Assembly: GCF_000340375.1 (NCBI RefSeq)
Contig: NZ_KB446651.1
Location: 1 to 50,000 of the forward strand
Origin: Eggerthia catenaformis OT 569 = DSM 20559
GTDB lineage: Bacteria > Bacillota_I > Bacilli_A > Erysipelotrichales > Coprobacillaceae
DNA: 50,000 bases
Direction: 5' to 3'
This document shows, one piece after another, positions 1 through 9,655 of the stretch (positions within the stretch are counted from its first letter, which is position 1; each line of letters begins with the position of its first letter). Below the pieces are notes generated by a model. It worked only from the letters and a program-made list of their open reading frames with translations, was not told where the DNA came from and made no database searches. The position numbers and the translations under genes were made by a program.

Positions 1-3000
1 AAGGTAAATGACAGGGAGTATAACAAAAACAACTTCCTTATCCACGACTATTTCTTTGCTAAGTCCATTGATAAGGTTCGTAACGGCGGCATTATCGCCT
101 TTATCACATCAAGTGGAACAATGGATAAAAAAGATGAAAGCGTAAGAAGGTATCTTGCAGCAAGAGCCGAGTTTTTAGGGGCAATCAGACTTCCGAACGA
201 CACCTTTAAGGGTGTGGCCGGAACAGAAGTAACTTCAGATATTATCTTCCTAAAGAAAAGGGACAGTATCAGAGAAAGGGATGAGGACTGGATTCACCTT
301 GCTGAAGATGAAAAGGGGTTTGTATATAATAAATACTTTGTCGATCATCCTGAACAGGTACTCGGCACAATGCGTGAAGTTTCAGGAAGATTTGGAAACA
401 CACTTGCGTGCCTGCCGAAAGAAAATGCCGACTTAAAAGAGCTTCTGACAAAAGCAAGTGAAGAAATATCCAAAGGATCAACTTATGAAGAAATAGAGCT
501 TTTAGATGATGAAATTACTTCAGTTCCTGCAACGGATGATGTCAAAAACTTTTCCTATACCGTTATTGATGGTGAAGTCTATTACAGAGAAAACTCACTT
601 TTCGTAAAGAAAGAAGTAACGGAGAAAAATAAGGAAAAGATTAAGGACTATCTTGAACTGAATACTGCCCTTAAAGATGTTATCTACAAGCAGAAAGAGG
701 ACTATTCCGATGATGAGGTAAAGAAAGCTCAAGAAAAGCTCAATGAAGTCTATGACAACTTTTCAAAGAAGCATGGCTTTATAAATAATTTAAGCAATAC
801 CAGAGCCTTAAAAGAGGATAGCAATTTCCCACTTGTTTCCTCCATAGAAATCCTTGATGAAGAAGAAAATTTTAAGGCAAAGGGCGATATTTTCAGTAAG
901 AGAACCATCACAAAGGCAAAGATAATCGACCATGTAGATACTTCTCTTGAAGCTCTTGTGCTATCTATGTCTGAAAAAGGTTATGTGGACTTTGACTATA
1001 TGGGAAGTCTTACAGGAAAAGACAGACCAACGTTGATAGAAGAATTAAGGGGAGAAATCTACTTAAATATTAGAGAAGAACAAAACTTTTATAGACCGTT
1101 ATCCTTTAACCTCGAAGATGGGGATTTACCTTTTGCCTGTGCAAATGGCAGCAATTCATATAAATATGGTTATGTAACAAAAGACGAGTACCTATCAGGA
1201 AATATCAGAGATAAGATTGCGATTGTTGACAGTTATCTATCAAAAATTAGACAAACAGAAAGAGAACTACCTCATCTTGGATATGCGGAAGATGGCAAAG
1301 AAAAAGAACTGATAAGCTATGAGATGAACCGATTGGAATACCAAAAGGCAGAGCTTACCAAAGTTTTACCAAAGGAGCTTGAAGCAAGTGAGATAAATGT
1401 TCGTCTTGGAGCAACTTGGATACCGATAAAAGATATTGAAAAGTTTATCTTTGAAACACTGAAAACTCCGGGCTGGGCAAGATGGGATATTAAGGTTAAA
1501 TTTTCAAATCTCACAAGCGAATGGAATATTGAGGGAAAAAGCAAGGACAGAGGAAATGACCTTGCTGAAATGACCTACGGTACATCAAGGGTAAATGCCT
1601 ATAAGCTGATTGAAGATGCCCTAAATTTAAAAGAAACAAAGGTATTTGACCAGATTGTAAATTCGGACGGCTCAAAAACTTCTGTGCTAAATAAAAAAGA
1701 AACGCTTCTTGCAGGACAGAAGCAGGAGCTTCTAAAAGAAGAATTTAAGAATTGGATATTTAGTGATCAGGAAAGAAGAAACAGGCTTGTAAAGCTATAT
1801 AATGAGCGTTTTAACTCCATCCGTAACAGAGAATATGACGGAAGTAACCTTTCTTTTGAGGGAATGACCACAGAAATTGATTTAAGATCTCATCAAAGAA
1901 ATGCTATTGCAAGAAGTCTGTACGGAGGAAATACGCTGCTTGCCCATGTAGTGGGAAGTGGTAAGACTTTTGAAATGGTAGCTTCCGCAATGGAAAGTAA
2001 AAGACTTGGAATGTGCAGTAAATCTCTTTTTGTCGTTCCGAATCACTTGACAGGGCAAATCGGCAGAGAGTTTATGCAGCTATATCCGTCAGCTAATATT
2101 ATGGTGGCAGATAAGAAAGATTTTGAGCCGAAAAACAGAAAAAGATTTATCGGTAAAATTGCCACAGGAGAGTATGATGCCGTTGTCATCGGGCATACGC
2201 AGTTTGAAAAAATTCCTATGAGTAAGGAATATCAGGAGAAACATATTCAGGATCAGATTGATGAAATCATTAACTATGTGGAGGAATATAAGCATGATAG
2301 AAATCAGAACTTTACAGTAAAACAGCTTGAAAAGACCAAGAAGAAACTTGAAACAAGACTTGAAAAATTAAATGATGATTTTAAGAAAGATGATGTTATT
2401 ACCTTTGAAGAACTCGGCGTAGATAAGCTATTTATCGACGAAGCACACAATTACAAAAATCTCTATCTCTACACAAAAATGAGGAATGTAGCAGGTATCG
2501 GTCAAAGTGAAGCATTTAAGTCCTCCGATATGTTTATGAAGTGTAGATATATGGATGAAATGACAAATGGTAAAGGGATAGTTTTTGCTACAGGAACGCC
2601 TGTAAGTAACTCTATGACAGAGCTTTATACCATGCAGCGTTATCTTCAGTATGAAAACCTAAAGAAAAATCACTTGGAGCATTTTGACTCTTGGGCTTCT
2701 ACTTTTGGAGAAACGCAGTCTGCTTTTGAGCTTTCTCCGGAGGGAACGGGGTATAGAGTTAAGACAAGATTTTCAAAGTTTTATAATCTGCCTGAGCTAA
2801 TGAGTATGTTTAAAGAAGTGGCTGACATTCAAACAGCGGATATGCTCAATCTTCCAACACCTGAAGCACACTATGAAGTTATTAAGACTTTGCCAAGTGA
2901 AGAACAAAAGGAAATCCTAAAGAGCCTATCTGAAAGAGCTGATGATGTCAGAAACAAAGCGGTAGAGCCTGATGAGGATAATATGCTGAAAATCACCAAT

Positions 3001-4905
3001 GACGGTAAGAAACTTGCCTTAGACCAGCGTTTAATCAATCCTCTACTACCCGATAATCCTGACAGCAAGGTCAATGTCTGCGTGAAAAATGTGTTTGCCA
3101 TTTGGGATAAGACTAAAGATGATAGGTCAACACAGCTTCTATTTTCCGATATGTCCACACCGAAAGGCGATGGAGAGTTTAATATCTATGATGATATTAG
3201 AGAAAAACTTGTTGCAATGGGAATTCCGAAACAAGAAATAGCCTTTATTCACGAAGCGAACTCAGACAAGCAGAAAGATGAACTCTTTGCAAAAGTGCGT
3301 AAGGGAGAAATTCGTATCCTCATGGGATCAACACAAAAAATGGGCGCAGGTACGAATGTGCAAAACAAGCTAATTGCACTTCATGATTTGGACGTGCCTT
3401 GGCGTCCTGCTGATTTAGAGCAGAGAGCAGGAAGAATTGTAAGACAGGGAAATGAAAATAAAGAGGTTAATATCTATCGTTATGTAACGGAGAATACCTT
3501 TGATGCGTACCTTTGGCAGACCATAGAAAATAAGCAGAAATTCATTTCACAGATTATGACTTCAAAAACTCCCGTTCGTGTTGCGGAAGATGTGGACGAA
3601 AGCTCCCTTAACTACGCTGAGATAAAGGCTCTTGCAACAGGTGATCCAAAAATCAAGGAAAAGATGGATCTGGATAATGAAGTTACAAAACTTAAAATGC
3701 TGGAAGCAAACTTCAAGTCCAATCGTTACAGGTTAGAGGATAAGGTCGCAAAAAACTATCCGGAAGAAATCGCAAGGACGGAAAAACTCATTGAAGCTGT
3801 AAAGAAAGATATGGCAAATGTAGAACCTAAAGCAGAGGGTGAGGAAAAGTTTACTTCGATTACCATAAAAGACGAGAGAATATTTGATAAAAAGATTGCA
3901 GGAGAAAAGCTACTTGAAGCTATCAAGACCGTAAAAATCAATGAAAGTAAGATGATAGGCAAGTATAGAAATATGGATTTAGAGGTCAGTTATAACTTCT
4001 TTACCAATGAGCATAATTTCAGCTTAAATGGTGCTGCAAAGCATTCAGGAGAGCTTGGCACAAGTGCAGACGGTAATATCATAAGACTGGATAATGCCAT
4101 TGAGAAAATGCCTGAGAAATTAAATAGACTTGAAGAAAAACTTATCAGCACAAAGGAACAACTGGAAAATGCCAAAGAAGAATTAAAAAAGCCTTTTGAA
4201 AAAGCCGATGAGCTGAAAGGTAAGGTATTAAGACTTGCAGAACTGAATAAGCTCCTTGATATGGGAGAAGTGGAAGAAAAGAGAAATGATAATCCGCTTA
4301 TAGAAGATATAAAAAGAGCAATCATTGACTTCTGTAATAGAGAGTACGAAGAAAATCATAGCTATGATGAATTTAATACCTTGTACCCTGATTTGAAGCA
4401 TATAGGCATCGCCTATACCAATACACCCGATGAAAGGCATGGTATTCAGTATGAACTGAATTTAGAGGATAAGACATGGACTCAGTATATTGATGACACG
4501 CCAATCAAAACAGAGAGCTTTGATTACGAAAATAAGAGAGAAAAAGAAGCTCTAAAGAATATGAAAAATGAAATAGAAATGTCCTCTTTTAGTGATTTAG
4601 TTTATGTTGATTCCGAAGATTTAAGAGCAGCAATGGGACTCGATATTGATGATGAAGGAAACTTCTATGATCCACTTGCAAAAGACCTCGATAATGACGG
4701 TATTCCGGATAGATATGATAATGACTTTAAGGACAGTGATTATTTTGAGTCAACCTATGATGTGGAGGACAATTTTCATATCAAAGAAGAAAACACACAA
4801 AAATCAGAGGATAAGCCGTCTATTTTAGATCAGATAAGAGCCTATCAAAATGAAAGTAAAACAGAAGAAAAGCAAAAAACAAAAGAACAGGAAATTTTAA
4901 GATAA
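1..4905 (+). CDS. Methylase/SNF2-type helicase protein, 5' truncated
   Basis: The frame is open from the first base of the window, so the ATG at 121 is internal and the true start lies upstream. The first residues in frame resemble the region after the NPPF motif of an N6-adenine methyltransferase. Counted from the codon at 121, a Walker A GSGKT lies at residues 612-616, a DEAH box at 773-776 and the superfamily 2 motif VI QRAGRIVRQ at 1101-1109. A charged, coiled-coil-like C-terminal part follows, with an Asp-rich patch near the end. Very large methylase-helicase fusions of this kind are typical of Tn1549-like conjugative elements and are thought to handle or protect the element DNA during transfer; their exact role is not settled. 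The SSB-like gene follows 42 bp downstream and is probably cotranscribed. Confidence 0.88.
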   Translation, partial: KVNDREYNKNNFLIHDYFFAKSIDKVRNGGIIAFITSSGTMDKKDESVRRYLAARAEFLGAIRLPNDTFKGVAGTEVTSDIIFLKKRDSIRERDEDWIHLAEDEKGFVYNKYFVDHPEQVLGTMREVSGRFGNTLACLPKENADLKELLTKASEEISKGSTYEEIELLDDEITSVPATDDVKNFSYTVIDGEVYYRENSLFVKKEVTEKNKEKIKDYLELNTALKDVIYKQKEDYSDDEVKKAQEKLNEVYDNFSKKHGFINNLSNTRALKEDSNFPLVSSIEILDEEENFKAKGDIFSKRTITKAKIIDHVDTSLEALVLSMSEKGYVDFDYMGSLTGKDRPTLIEELRGEIYLNIREEQNFYRPLSFNLEDGDLPFACANGSNSYKYGYVTKDEYLSGNIRDKIAIVDSYLSKIRQTERELPHLGYAEDGKEKELISYEMNRLEYQKAELTKVLPKELEASEINVRLGATWIPIKDIEKFIFETLKTPGWARWDIKVKFSNLTSEWNIEGKSKDRGNDLAEMTYGTSRVNAYKLIEDALNLKETKVFDQIVNSDGSKTSVLNKKETLLAGQKQELLKEEFKNWIFSDQERRNRLVKLYNERFNSIRNREYDGSNLSFEGMTTEIDLRSHQRNAIARSLYGGNTLLAHVVGSGKTFEMVASAMESKRLGMCSKSLFVVPNHLTGQIGREFMQLYPSANIMVADKKDFEPKNRKRFIGKIATGEYDAVVIGHTQFEKIPMSKEYQEKHIQDQIDEIINYVEEYKHDRNQNFTVKQLEKTKKKLETRLEKLNDDFKKDDVITFEELGVDKLFIDEAHNYKNLYLYTKMRNVAGIGQSEAFKSSDMFMKCRYMDEMTNGKGIVFATGTPVSNSMTELYTMQRYLQYENLKKNHLEHFDSWASTFGETQSAFELSPEGTGYRVKTRFSKFYNLPELMSMFKEVADIQTADMLNLPTPEAHYEVIKTLPSEEQKEILKSLSERADDVRNKAVEPDEDNMLKITNDGKKLALDQRLINPLLPDNPDSKVNVCVKNVFAIWDKTKDDRSTQLLFSDMSTPKGDGEFNIYDDIREKLVAMGIPKQEIAFIHEANSDKQKDELFAKVRKGEIRILMGSTQKMGAGTNVQNKLIALHDLDVPWRPADLEQRAGRIVRQGNENKEVNIYRYVTENTFDAYLWQTIENKQKFISQIMTSKTPVRVAEDVDESSLNYAEIKALATGDPKIKEKMDLDNEVTKLKMLEANFKSNRYRLEDKVAKNYPEEIARTEKLIEAVKKDMANVEPKAEGEEKFTSITIKDERIFDKKIAGEKLLEAIKTVKINESKMIGKYRNMDLEVSYNFFTNEHNFSLNGAAKHSGELGTSADGNIIRLDNAIEKMPEKLNRLEEKLISTKEQLENAKEELKKPFEKADELKGKVLRLAELNKLLDMGEVEEKRNDNPLIEDIKRAIIDFCNREYEENHSYDEFNTLYPDLKHIGIAYTNTPDERHGIQYELNLEDKTWTQYIDDTPIKTESFDYENKREKEALKNMKNEIEMSSFSDLVYVDSEDLRAAMGLDIDDEGNFYDPLAKDLDNDGIPDRYDNDFKDSDYFESTYDVEDNFHIKEENTQKSEDKPSILDQIRAYQNESKTEEKQKTKEQEILR

Positions 4906-4947
4906 GGGGAGGGCAATCTCCCTTTTGCCATGAAAGGAGATAAAAAC

Positions 4948-5607
4948 ATGGATTACAAAGCAATGAGAAATCAAATAGAAGATATGGTAAATGATAACCA
5001 CAAGGACTTTGTAAAGGCGATTATAAGCATGGAAAAAGGCATCAATGATGAAAGTGCTTTGGACAAGCTATATGACGCTTATATGGACAATGACACCGTT
5101 AATTTGCTACATGAGGAATTTGACTATATGATTGAAGAATTAAGAGAACAGGGGCAGATAAAAGACCTGCCTTATGTACAGACAGAAAAAGATAACCTTG
5201 TCAATATCGTTGGAAATATTGTAGGAAAGGTCGATATAGTTGAAAGGGAGAATAAGAACGGAGAAACCTTTAAGGTGGCGAATTTCTCCGTTGTTTCAAA
5301 AAATGATGAAGGAGATAAAGTATATCATAATTGCTCTGCATACGGAGAAAAGAGTGATATTCCAAAGGACTTTAAGCAGGGAGATTTTGTTAAGCTTTTT
5401 GGACAAATCAGAACTTCTGTTGATGACAACGGTAAAGAACATACCAACATCAGGGTACTTTCTTCAAAACTGTTAAAGGCAAAAGAACAGATGAAAGGGC
5501 AAGAAGAAAAGAAAGAGTCTGTACTTGGAGCTATCAAAAAATATCAGGCTGAAGATAAGGAAAAGCCTAAAGAAAAGAAAGAAACATCAAAAGAAGCTGA
5601 GAGATAA
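4948..5607 (+). CDS. SSB-like OB-fold protein of the conjugative element
   Basis: The 219-residue product has an alpha-helical acidic N-terminal part (about residues 1-70), an OB-fold domain like single-stranded DNA binding proteins (about 75-170, from NIVGNIVGKVDIVE to NIRVLSSKLLK) and a Lys/Glu-rich tail. I chose the ATG at 4948 because AAAGGAGAT sits 7 bp upstream, whereas an in-frame ATG at 4930 lies before that site. It probably coats the transferred single strand or supports replication of the element. It follows the methylase-helicase gene and is closed by a hairpin terminator. The classical acidic SSB C-terminal tip is absent. Confidence 0.75.
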   Translation: MDYKAMRNQIEDMVNDNHKDFVKAIISMEKGINDESALDKLYDAYMDNDTVNLLHEEFDYMIEELREQGQIKDLPYVQTEKDNLVNIVGNIVGKVDIVERENKNGETFKVANFSVVSKNDEGDKVYHNCSAYGEKSDIPKDFKQGDFVKLFGQIRTSVDDNGKEHTNIRVLSSKLLKAKEQMKGQEEKKESVLGAIKKYQAEDKEKPKEKKETSKEAER

Positions 5608-5614
5608 ACTTATG

Positions 5615-5650
5615 GTCGGTGTGGTCTTGGGACTGCACCGACTCTTTTTT
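5615..5650 (+). terminator. Terminator after the SSB-like gene
   Basis: A 7-bp stem (GTCGGTG at 5615-5621 with CACCGAC at 5636-5642) is followed by a run of T. It ends the plus-strand transcription unit just before the convergent relaxase gene. Confidence 0.8.
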
Positions 5651-5657
5651 ATTTGCG

Positions 5658-5683
5658 AAAAAAGGAGATAAAGATTATCTCTC
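5658..5683 (-). terminator. Terminator overlapping the relaxase stop codon
   Basis: GAGATAA (5665-5671) pairs with TTATCTC (5675-5681). On the minus strand the hairpin is followed by a T run (A run on plus, 5658-5663). The relaxase stop codon lies inside the stem. Confidence 0.65.
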
Positions 5684-7006
5684 CATCTCCTTATCCATAT
5701 AAATTCCGTAATTTTTTCGTATCTTATAAAGCTCGTCCATAGTGGATTTTGAGGAAGAATACTCTTGCATAAGGCTATTCTTTTTTTCTTGTAATTTATC
5801 AAACTCAGCTAAAATATCCTTTGAATTTGGGAGCTTGGAATAAGATTTTTTAAGCTCTGAGAGAGCATTTTCATATAGGGTAATCTGAGCTTTATATTCT
5901 TCAAAAAATGCCTTGTCAGACGGATTAGCAGTATATTCCTTGTAGCACGCTCTGTATTTTTTAACGGTATGAACTTGCTCCATAGTGGTGGAAAGCTTCT
6001 GCATTTCCTTATCAATAGCCTTGATTTTCTCTTGTATATTTTGCCTTTCATCTGCTGCTTTTTGAATATACTCGTCAAGCTGTTTAACGGATTTAATGCC
6101 ATGTTCTCTGATATAAATAACAGACTCAGCCATTGTATGAAGGTTATGTTTGGTTGCCCAATATTCGTAGCCTTTGCTTTCCTTTACCTTTGCATTGGAG
6201 TTCATGTCAATAACATTGCCGATGCGTTTTTTGACGGCGGGAGTCTTGATAAACTCTCTTTTTGCAATTCGTTCTTTTAATCTTTCTTCGGTATAATCTT
6301 CTCCGATTGTTTTAGTCCTTGTAAATCTTGCCTTATTTTTTGGCTTAAAAGCAATGTGCTTACCGTATTTGATTTCATAGCCAAGATCAGCCATCTTCTT
6401 TAAAAATTCTTCCCAATCCTTAGACTGTTTTATCAAACGATCAATGTCAAATTGAAGTTTACTTTTCCAAGAAGTACCTTTCTTAGATTGCTCATTTTCA
6501 TACCATGACTTACCCTTTGTTTTGTACTTTCTCTTATAGCTCTCGTAGAACTCATCAATCACAGATAGGTTGTTTTCTTTGCATAGCTTGTCGCTCTGAT
6601 AACGGATTTGATGATAGCTTTTCTTATTAGACTGGTAGCATCTACCCGTTACCATATTTACATTGTTGAATATGATGTGATTATGAATATGTCCTTTGTC
6701 TATGTGAGTAGATAAGACAAATTCATACTCATTTTTTAATATCTTTTTACACAGCTCCATGCCAATCTGGTGTGCTATTTCAGGCGTAGTTTCTCCCGGT
6801 AAAAAGGATTGAATAAGATGCCTTGCAAGAACATTTCCCTTTGTTCCTGCATCATTTCGTGTCCTTAAAAATTGTGTATGGGCAGTTTCCTGATGGCATT
6901 TATGAGTGCTGACTAAAATCTGCTCATCTGTTTTATCTCCATTTACAATGTAGTCGATAGCAAGATTAAGAGTCGATTTTATTGGGTGTATTTTTGTAAT
7001 AGCCAT
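5675..7006 (-). CDS. Relaxase (MOBP-type mobilisation nickase)
   Basis: The 443-residue protein starts MAITKIHPIKSTL, as in relaxases of Tn1549-like elements, and carries the histidine triad H106-I-H-N-H110 with an additional H101, followed by N114. These histidines bind the metal that helps the catalytic tyrosine cut one strand at oriT and stay bound to its 5' end; Tyr20 in AIDYIV is a plausible nucleophile. The C-terminal third is a charged coiled coil. The gene is read away from a cluster of inverted repeats at 7395-7535 and follows the MobC gene with a 2-bp gap, so the two are one operon. Length and motifs look intact. Confidence 0.9.
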   Translation of the reverse strand: MAITKIHPIKSTLNLAIDYIVNGDKTDEQILVSTHKCHQETAHTQFLRTRNDAGTKGNVLARHLIQSFLPGETTPEIAHQIGMELCKKILKNEYEFVLSTHIDKGHIHNHIIFNNVNMVTGRCYQSNKKSYHQIRYQSDKLCKENNLSVIDEFYESYKRKYKTKGKSWYENEQSKKGTSWKSKLQFDIDRLIKQSKDWEEFLKKMADLGYEIKYGKHIAFKPKNKARFTRTKTIGEDYTEERLKERIAKREFIKTPAVKKRIGNVIDMNSNAKVKESKGYEYWATKHNLHTMAESVIYIREHGIKSVKQLDEYIQKAADERQNIQEKIKAIDKEMQKLSTTMEQVHTVKKYRACYKEYTANPSDKAFFEEYKAQITLYENALSELKKSYSKLPNSKDILAEFDKLQEKKNSLMQEYSSSKSTMDELYKIRKNYGIYMDKEMER

Positions 7007-7008
7007 TA

Positions 7009-7365
7009 TTATTCACCTTCCGTTTCAGATGTTCTCTTCAGAAGTAGTGAATGAATTTGCCACAGCTCTTTTGAGAAATGTTCAATCTCTTTTTTTATAT
7101 CACCTATGTCCTCTTTGTAGATTACACCTGTCGAATTTACTCGCTTTGCAATCTGATTGATGTTGTTTGTAGCGTTGGAAAGTAATCCTTGTAAATCTCG
7201 AAAAGGCTTTAAATCTACTTGATATATTTCCTTTTCTAAAACGCATTTGCGGATAAAATGACTCATATTTCTGCACTTTGCAAGTTTCCTTTTCTCTTCA
7301 AAAAGAGCTTTTTCTTCTTCGGTTAATTTAATTTCAAGTCGTTCATTTCGTATCCTATTTGCCAT
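7009..7365 (-). CDS. MobC-like relaxosome accessory protein
   Basis: This 118-residue basic protein has an N-terminal ribbon-helix-helix-like part (NERLEIKLTEEEKALFEEKR) and the central NNINQIAKRVNSTG segment found in bacterial mobilisation proteins of the MobC family. Such proteins bind the oriT region and recruit the relaxase. The next gene, the relaxase, starts 2 bp after its stop. AGGAGG lies upstream of the ATG. The candidate oriT lies directly upstream, as expected. Confidence 0.85.
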   Translation of the reverse strand: MANRIRNERLEIKLTEEEKALFEEKRKLAKCRNMSHFIRKCVLEKEIYQVDLKPFRDLQGLLSNATNNINQIAKRVNSTGVIYKEDIGDIKKEIEHFSKELWQIHSLLLKRTSETEGE

Positions 7366-7394
7366 AGGTAATTCCTCCTTTATATGTATTTCGG

Positions 7395-7535
7395 GGTCTT
7401 AGGGTTCTCCCTAACAAGCTAAAAATTGATAAAAAAAGAAGCAGATCCCAAAGGGCTGCTTCATCAATTTTTCCGTAAGTGTCCGTACACTTACTGTGCT
7501 TGCTACAAAAGAACGATTAAGATAGCAAGCATTAA
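7395..7535. other. Candidate origin of transfer (hairpin cluster)
   Basis: Four inverted repeats are packed into 140 bp just upstream of mobC: TTAGGG/CCCTAA (7399-7404, 7409-7414); a two-step hairpin with outer arms AAAAATTGAT/ATCAATTTTT (7421-7430, 7463-7472) and inner arms GAAGCAG/CTGCTTC (7438-7444, 7456-7462); GTAAGTGT/ACACTTAC (7475-7482, 7487-7494) around a CCGT loop; and TGCTTGCTA/TAGCAAGCA (7497-7505, 7523-7531). Position beside MobC and relaxase genes and repeat density fit an oriT. The nick site cannot be assigned from the sequence alone. Confidence 0.6.
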
Positions 7536-7661
7536 GCTAATTTAAAATCTATGATTTAATTATACCAGATAAGAGTGATAATGTCAGCATAAAAAAATTT
7601 TGGAGTTGCAAAAGAAAAGTAATCATTTTTAAACATGATCGCTTCTACTGATTTTTAAATA

Positions 7662-7690
7662 TTGAACTTATATAACTGTTATGGCATAAT
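7662..7690 (+). promoter_or_regulatory. Promoter of the gntR-ABC operon with internal palindrome
   Basis: TTGAAC (7662-7667) and CATAAT (7685-7690) are separated by 17 bp. Within the spacer lies the palindrome ATAAC-T-GTTAT (7672-7682), and a related half-site ATAACAG occurs near 7710. This is a plausible self-regulatory operator for the GntR protein. Confidence 0.6.
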
Positions 7691-7732
7691 AGAAACAGAT
7701 AGAACAGAAATAACAGTCGGAGGATATGGAAG

Positions 7733-8113
7733 ATGAATATACAGATTAATAATTCAAGTGATGATCCGATTTATTTGCAGATAAAAAATCAAATAAAGGC
7801 ACAGATTATTTCGGGAGAATTAAAGGTTGGGGAGCAATTGCCATCTATTAGATTTTTAGCTAAAGAACTTCGAGTGAGTATGATTACTGCTAAAAGAGCT
7901 TTTGATGAACTGGAACTTGATGGTTTCATTAATTCAGTGCAAGGAAAAGGTAATTTTGTTGCGGCTCAGAATAGAGAACTTATTCGTGAAGAATATTTAA
8001 AGCGAATTGAATCAAAGCTGCAAGAGGTTGTTGAGCTTTCAGAAATTGTAGGTGTATCCAATGATGAATTGGTACAGATGCTTAGGAGTTATGTGGAGGG
8101 GAAATATGAGTAA
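7733..8113 (+). CDS. GntR-family regulator, YtrA subfamily
   Basis: The 126-residue protein has a winged helix-turn-helix at about residues 10-80 (PSIRFLAKELRVSMITAKRAF, then the wing around GKGNFVA) and only a short C-terminal helical tail. That size is typical of the YtrA subfamily, which usually represses a neighbouring ABC transporter operon. The downstream ATPase gene overlaps its end by 8 bp. The likely operator is in its own promoter. The ligand is unknown. Confidence 0.88.
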   Translation: MNIQINNSSDDPIYLQIKNQIKAQIISGELKVGEQLPSIRFLAKELRVSMITAKRAFDELELDGFINSVQGKGNFVAAQNRELIREEYLKRIESKLQEVVELSEIVGVSNDELVQMLRSYVEGKYE

Positions 8114-8954
8114 TTATGCTATTGAAATTAAAAACTTGGTTAAAAAGTTTGATGGCTTTACATTAGGGCCGATAGATTTGTCTATTCCTAAAGGGACTAT
8201 CGTCGGATACATTGGTCAAAACGGAGCAGGTAAAAGTACAACAATAAAATTGTTATTAGGATTGCTTAAAATAGATTCAGGAGAAATTAAAATTTTAGGT
8301 TATGATAATCCTAACAGTATTGAGTTGAAAGATAAACTTGGAGTTGTGTTCGATGAGTTATTAGTGCCGGAAGAGATGACACTTGTTGATTTGGAAAAAT
8401 TTTGTTCAAGGGTCTATTCAAAGTGGGATAGAGAATTTTTCTATCAACTAAAAAAGAAATTTAATTTATCTGAAAAACAGACTATTAAAAATTATTCTCG
8501 TGGAATGAGAATGAAATTATCTATGGCAGTAGCTTTATCTCATAATGCTGAAATTCTTATATTGGATGAAGCTACAAGTGGATTGGATCCAATTGTAAGG
8601 GAGGAAATTTTAGATTTGCTTCTTGACTTTATGCAAGAAGAAAATCACACAATTCTAATCTCTTCACATATTTTATCGGATTTAGAGAAGGTGGCAGACT
8701 ATATCGCTTTTATCAATGATGGTAAGGTTCTTTTTGTGGAAACAAAGGATGAACTAAAGGAAAACTATGGTATCTGTACTTTATCTAATGAAGAAGTTAA
8801 AAATCTTGATGAAGAAGCCATTATTGGAAGAAGGGTACACTCATTTGGACAAGAGCTGCTTGTTAAAAGAAATCTTATTCCGGATGGAATAACATTACAA
8901 AAACCGTCTATCGAAGATATTATGATTTATTTTGTGAAAGGAGATAAAAGGTAA
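8106..8954 (+). CDS. ABC transporter ATP-binding protein
   Basis: The 282-residue protein has Walker A (GQNGAGKST), the signature YSRGMRMKLS and Walker B (ILILDEATSGLDP), as in ATPases of ABC-2 type exporters. I use the ATG at 8106 because GGAGGGGAA is placed just upstream, not the earlier in-frame codon at 8052 inside gntR. It overlaps gntR by 8 bp, and the permease start overlaps its stop codon (TAATG), so the three genes are translationally coupled. Drug or peptide export, or envelope stress response, would fit; the substrate cannot be read from the sequence. Confidence 0.9.
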   Translation: MSNYAIEIKNLVKKFDGFTLGPIDLSIPKGTIVGYIGQNGAGKSTTIKLLLGLLKIDSGEIKILGYDNPNSIELKDKLGVVFDELLVPEEMTLVDLEKFCSRVYSKWDREFFYQLKKKFNLSEKQTIKNYSRGMRMKLSMAVALSHNAEILILDEATSGLDPIVREEILDLLLDFMQEENHTILISSHILSDLEKVADYIAFINDGKVLFVETKDELKENYGICTLSNEEVKNLDEEAIIGRRVHSFGQELLVKRNLIPDGITLQKPSIEDIMIYFVKGDKR

Positions 8955-9583
8955 TGACTGCATTGATATTAAAAGATATAGCTACTTTAAAAAAGACGCT
9001 GCTATTGACGATTACTATTTGTATTGCACTCGCTGTGTATGGGATATATGAAAATGCGATTTTTATGATTCCACTTATATGTGCAATGATACCGTTAATT
9101 TTAACTGCTATCGCTTTTGGCTATGATACGAAATCGAAGTTTGAACAATTCGCCTTTTCGATGCCTATTAAAAAAAGCAGCTTTGTATTAAGTAAATTGT
9201 TTTTTGCGTTTGTATTTGGGTTAGTTGGTTCAGTATGTTTATTTGTTCTATTTGTAGTTAAAAATGAGATGTCGATAGATAACATCGTATGTATCTCACT
9301 GATTACATTAGTTGCAAGTGTTTTAATGTCAGCGATTCAACTACCGTTTATCCTAAAATACGGTGCTGAAAAGGGCAGGCTGATTATGGTGATAACCTAC
9401 TTTGCAATATTTGCTCTATCTACTTTTTTAAAAGAAAAATCAGATTTACTTGCGAATATGGTGGAGCTTTTCAGTAAGTATTCAATGGTAATGATTTTTA
9501 TTGGAATAGTCTTGGTAGGACTTGTTATTATAGGGATTGCCATAAAAATATCTATTTCAATTATGGATAAAAAAGAATATTAG
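8954..9583 (+). CDS. ABC-2 type transporter permease
   Basis: The 209-residue protein has about six hydrophobic segments (around residues 15-50, 75-100, 105-130, 140-160 and 175-200) and no large soluble domain. Its ATG overlaps the stop of the ATPase gene, so it should be the membrane partner of that ATPase. It resembles short ABC-2 permeases found beside YtrA-type regulators. No recognisable substrate motif is present. Confidence 0.8.
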   Translation: MTALILKDIATLKKTLLLTITICIALAVYGIYENAIFMIPLICAMIPLILTAIAFGYDTKSKFEQFAFSMPIKKSSFVLSKLFFAFVFGLVGSVCLFVLFVVKNEMSIDNIVCISLITLVASVLMSAIQLPFILKYGAEKGRLIMVITYFAIFALSTFLKEKSDLLANMVELFSKYSMVMIFIGIVLVGLVIIGIAIKISISIMDKKEY

Positions 9584-9655
9584 AGAAAATTAGGATGGAT
9601 TACAAAAGAATTTAGCAGGAGTGAATTATAAAAGATATAAGGAGTGGATGGGAAA

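Noticed and set aside
3990-4325. Ser/Phe-rich open frame opposite the helicase, and similar frames opposite other genes
   Set aside because: These are antisense shadows of AT- and Glu/Lys-rich coding regions, without ribosome binding sites or domain features.
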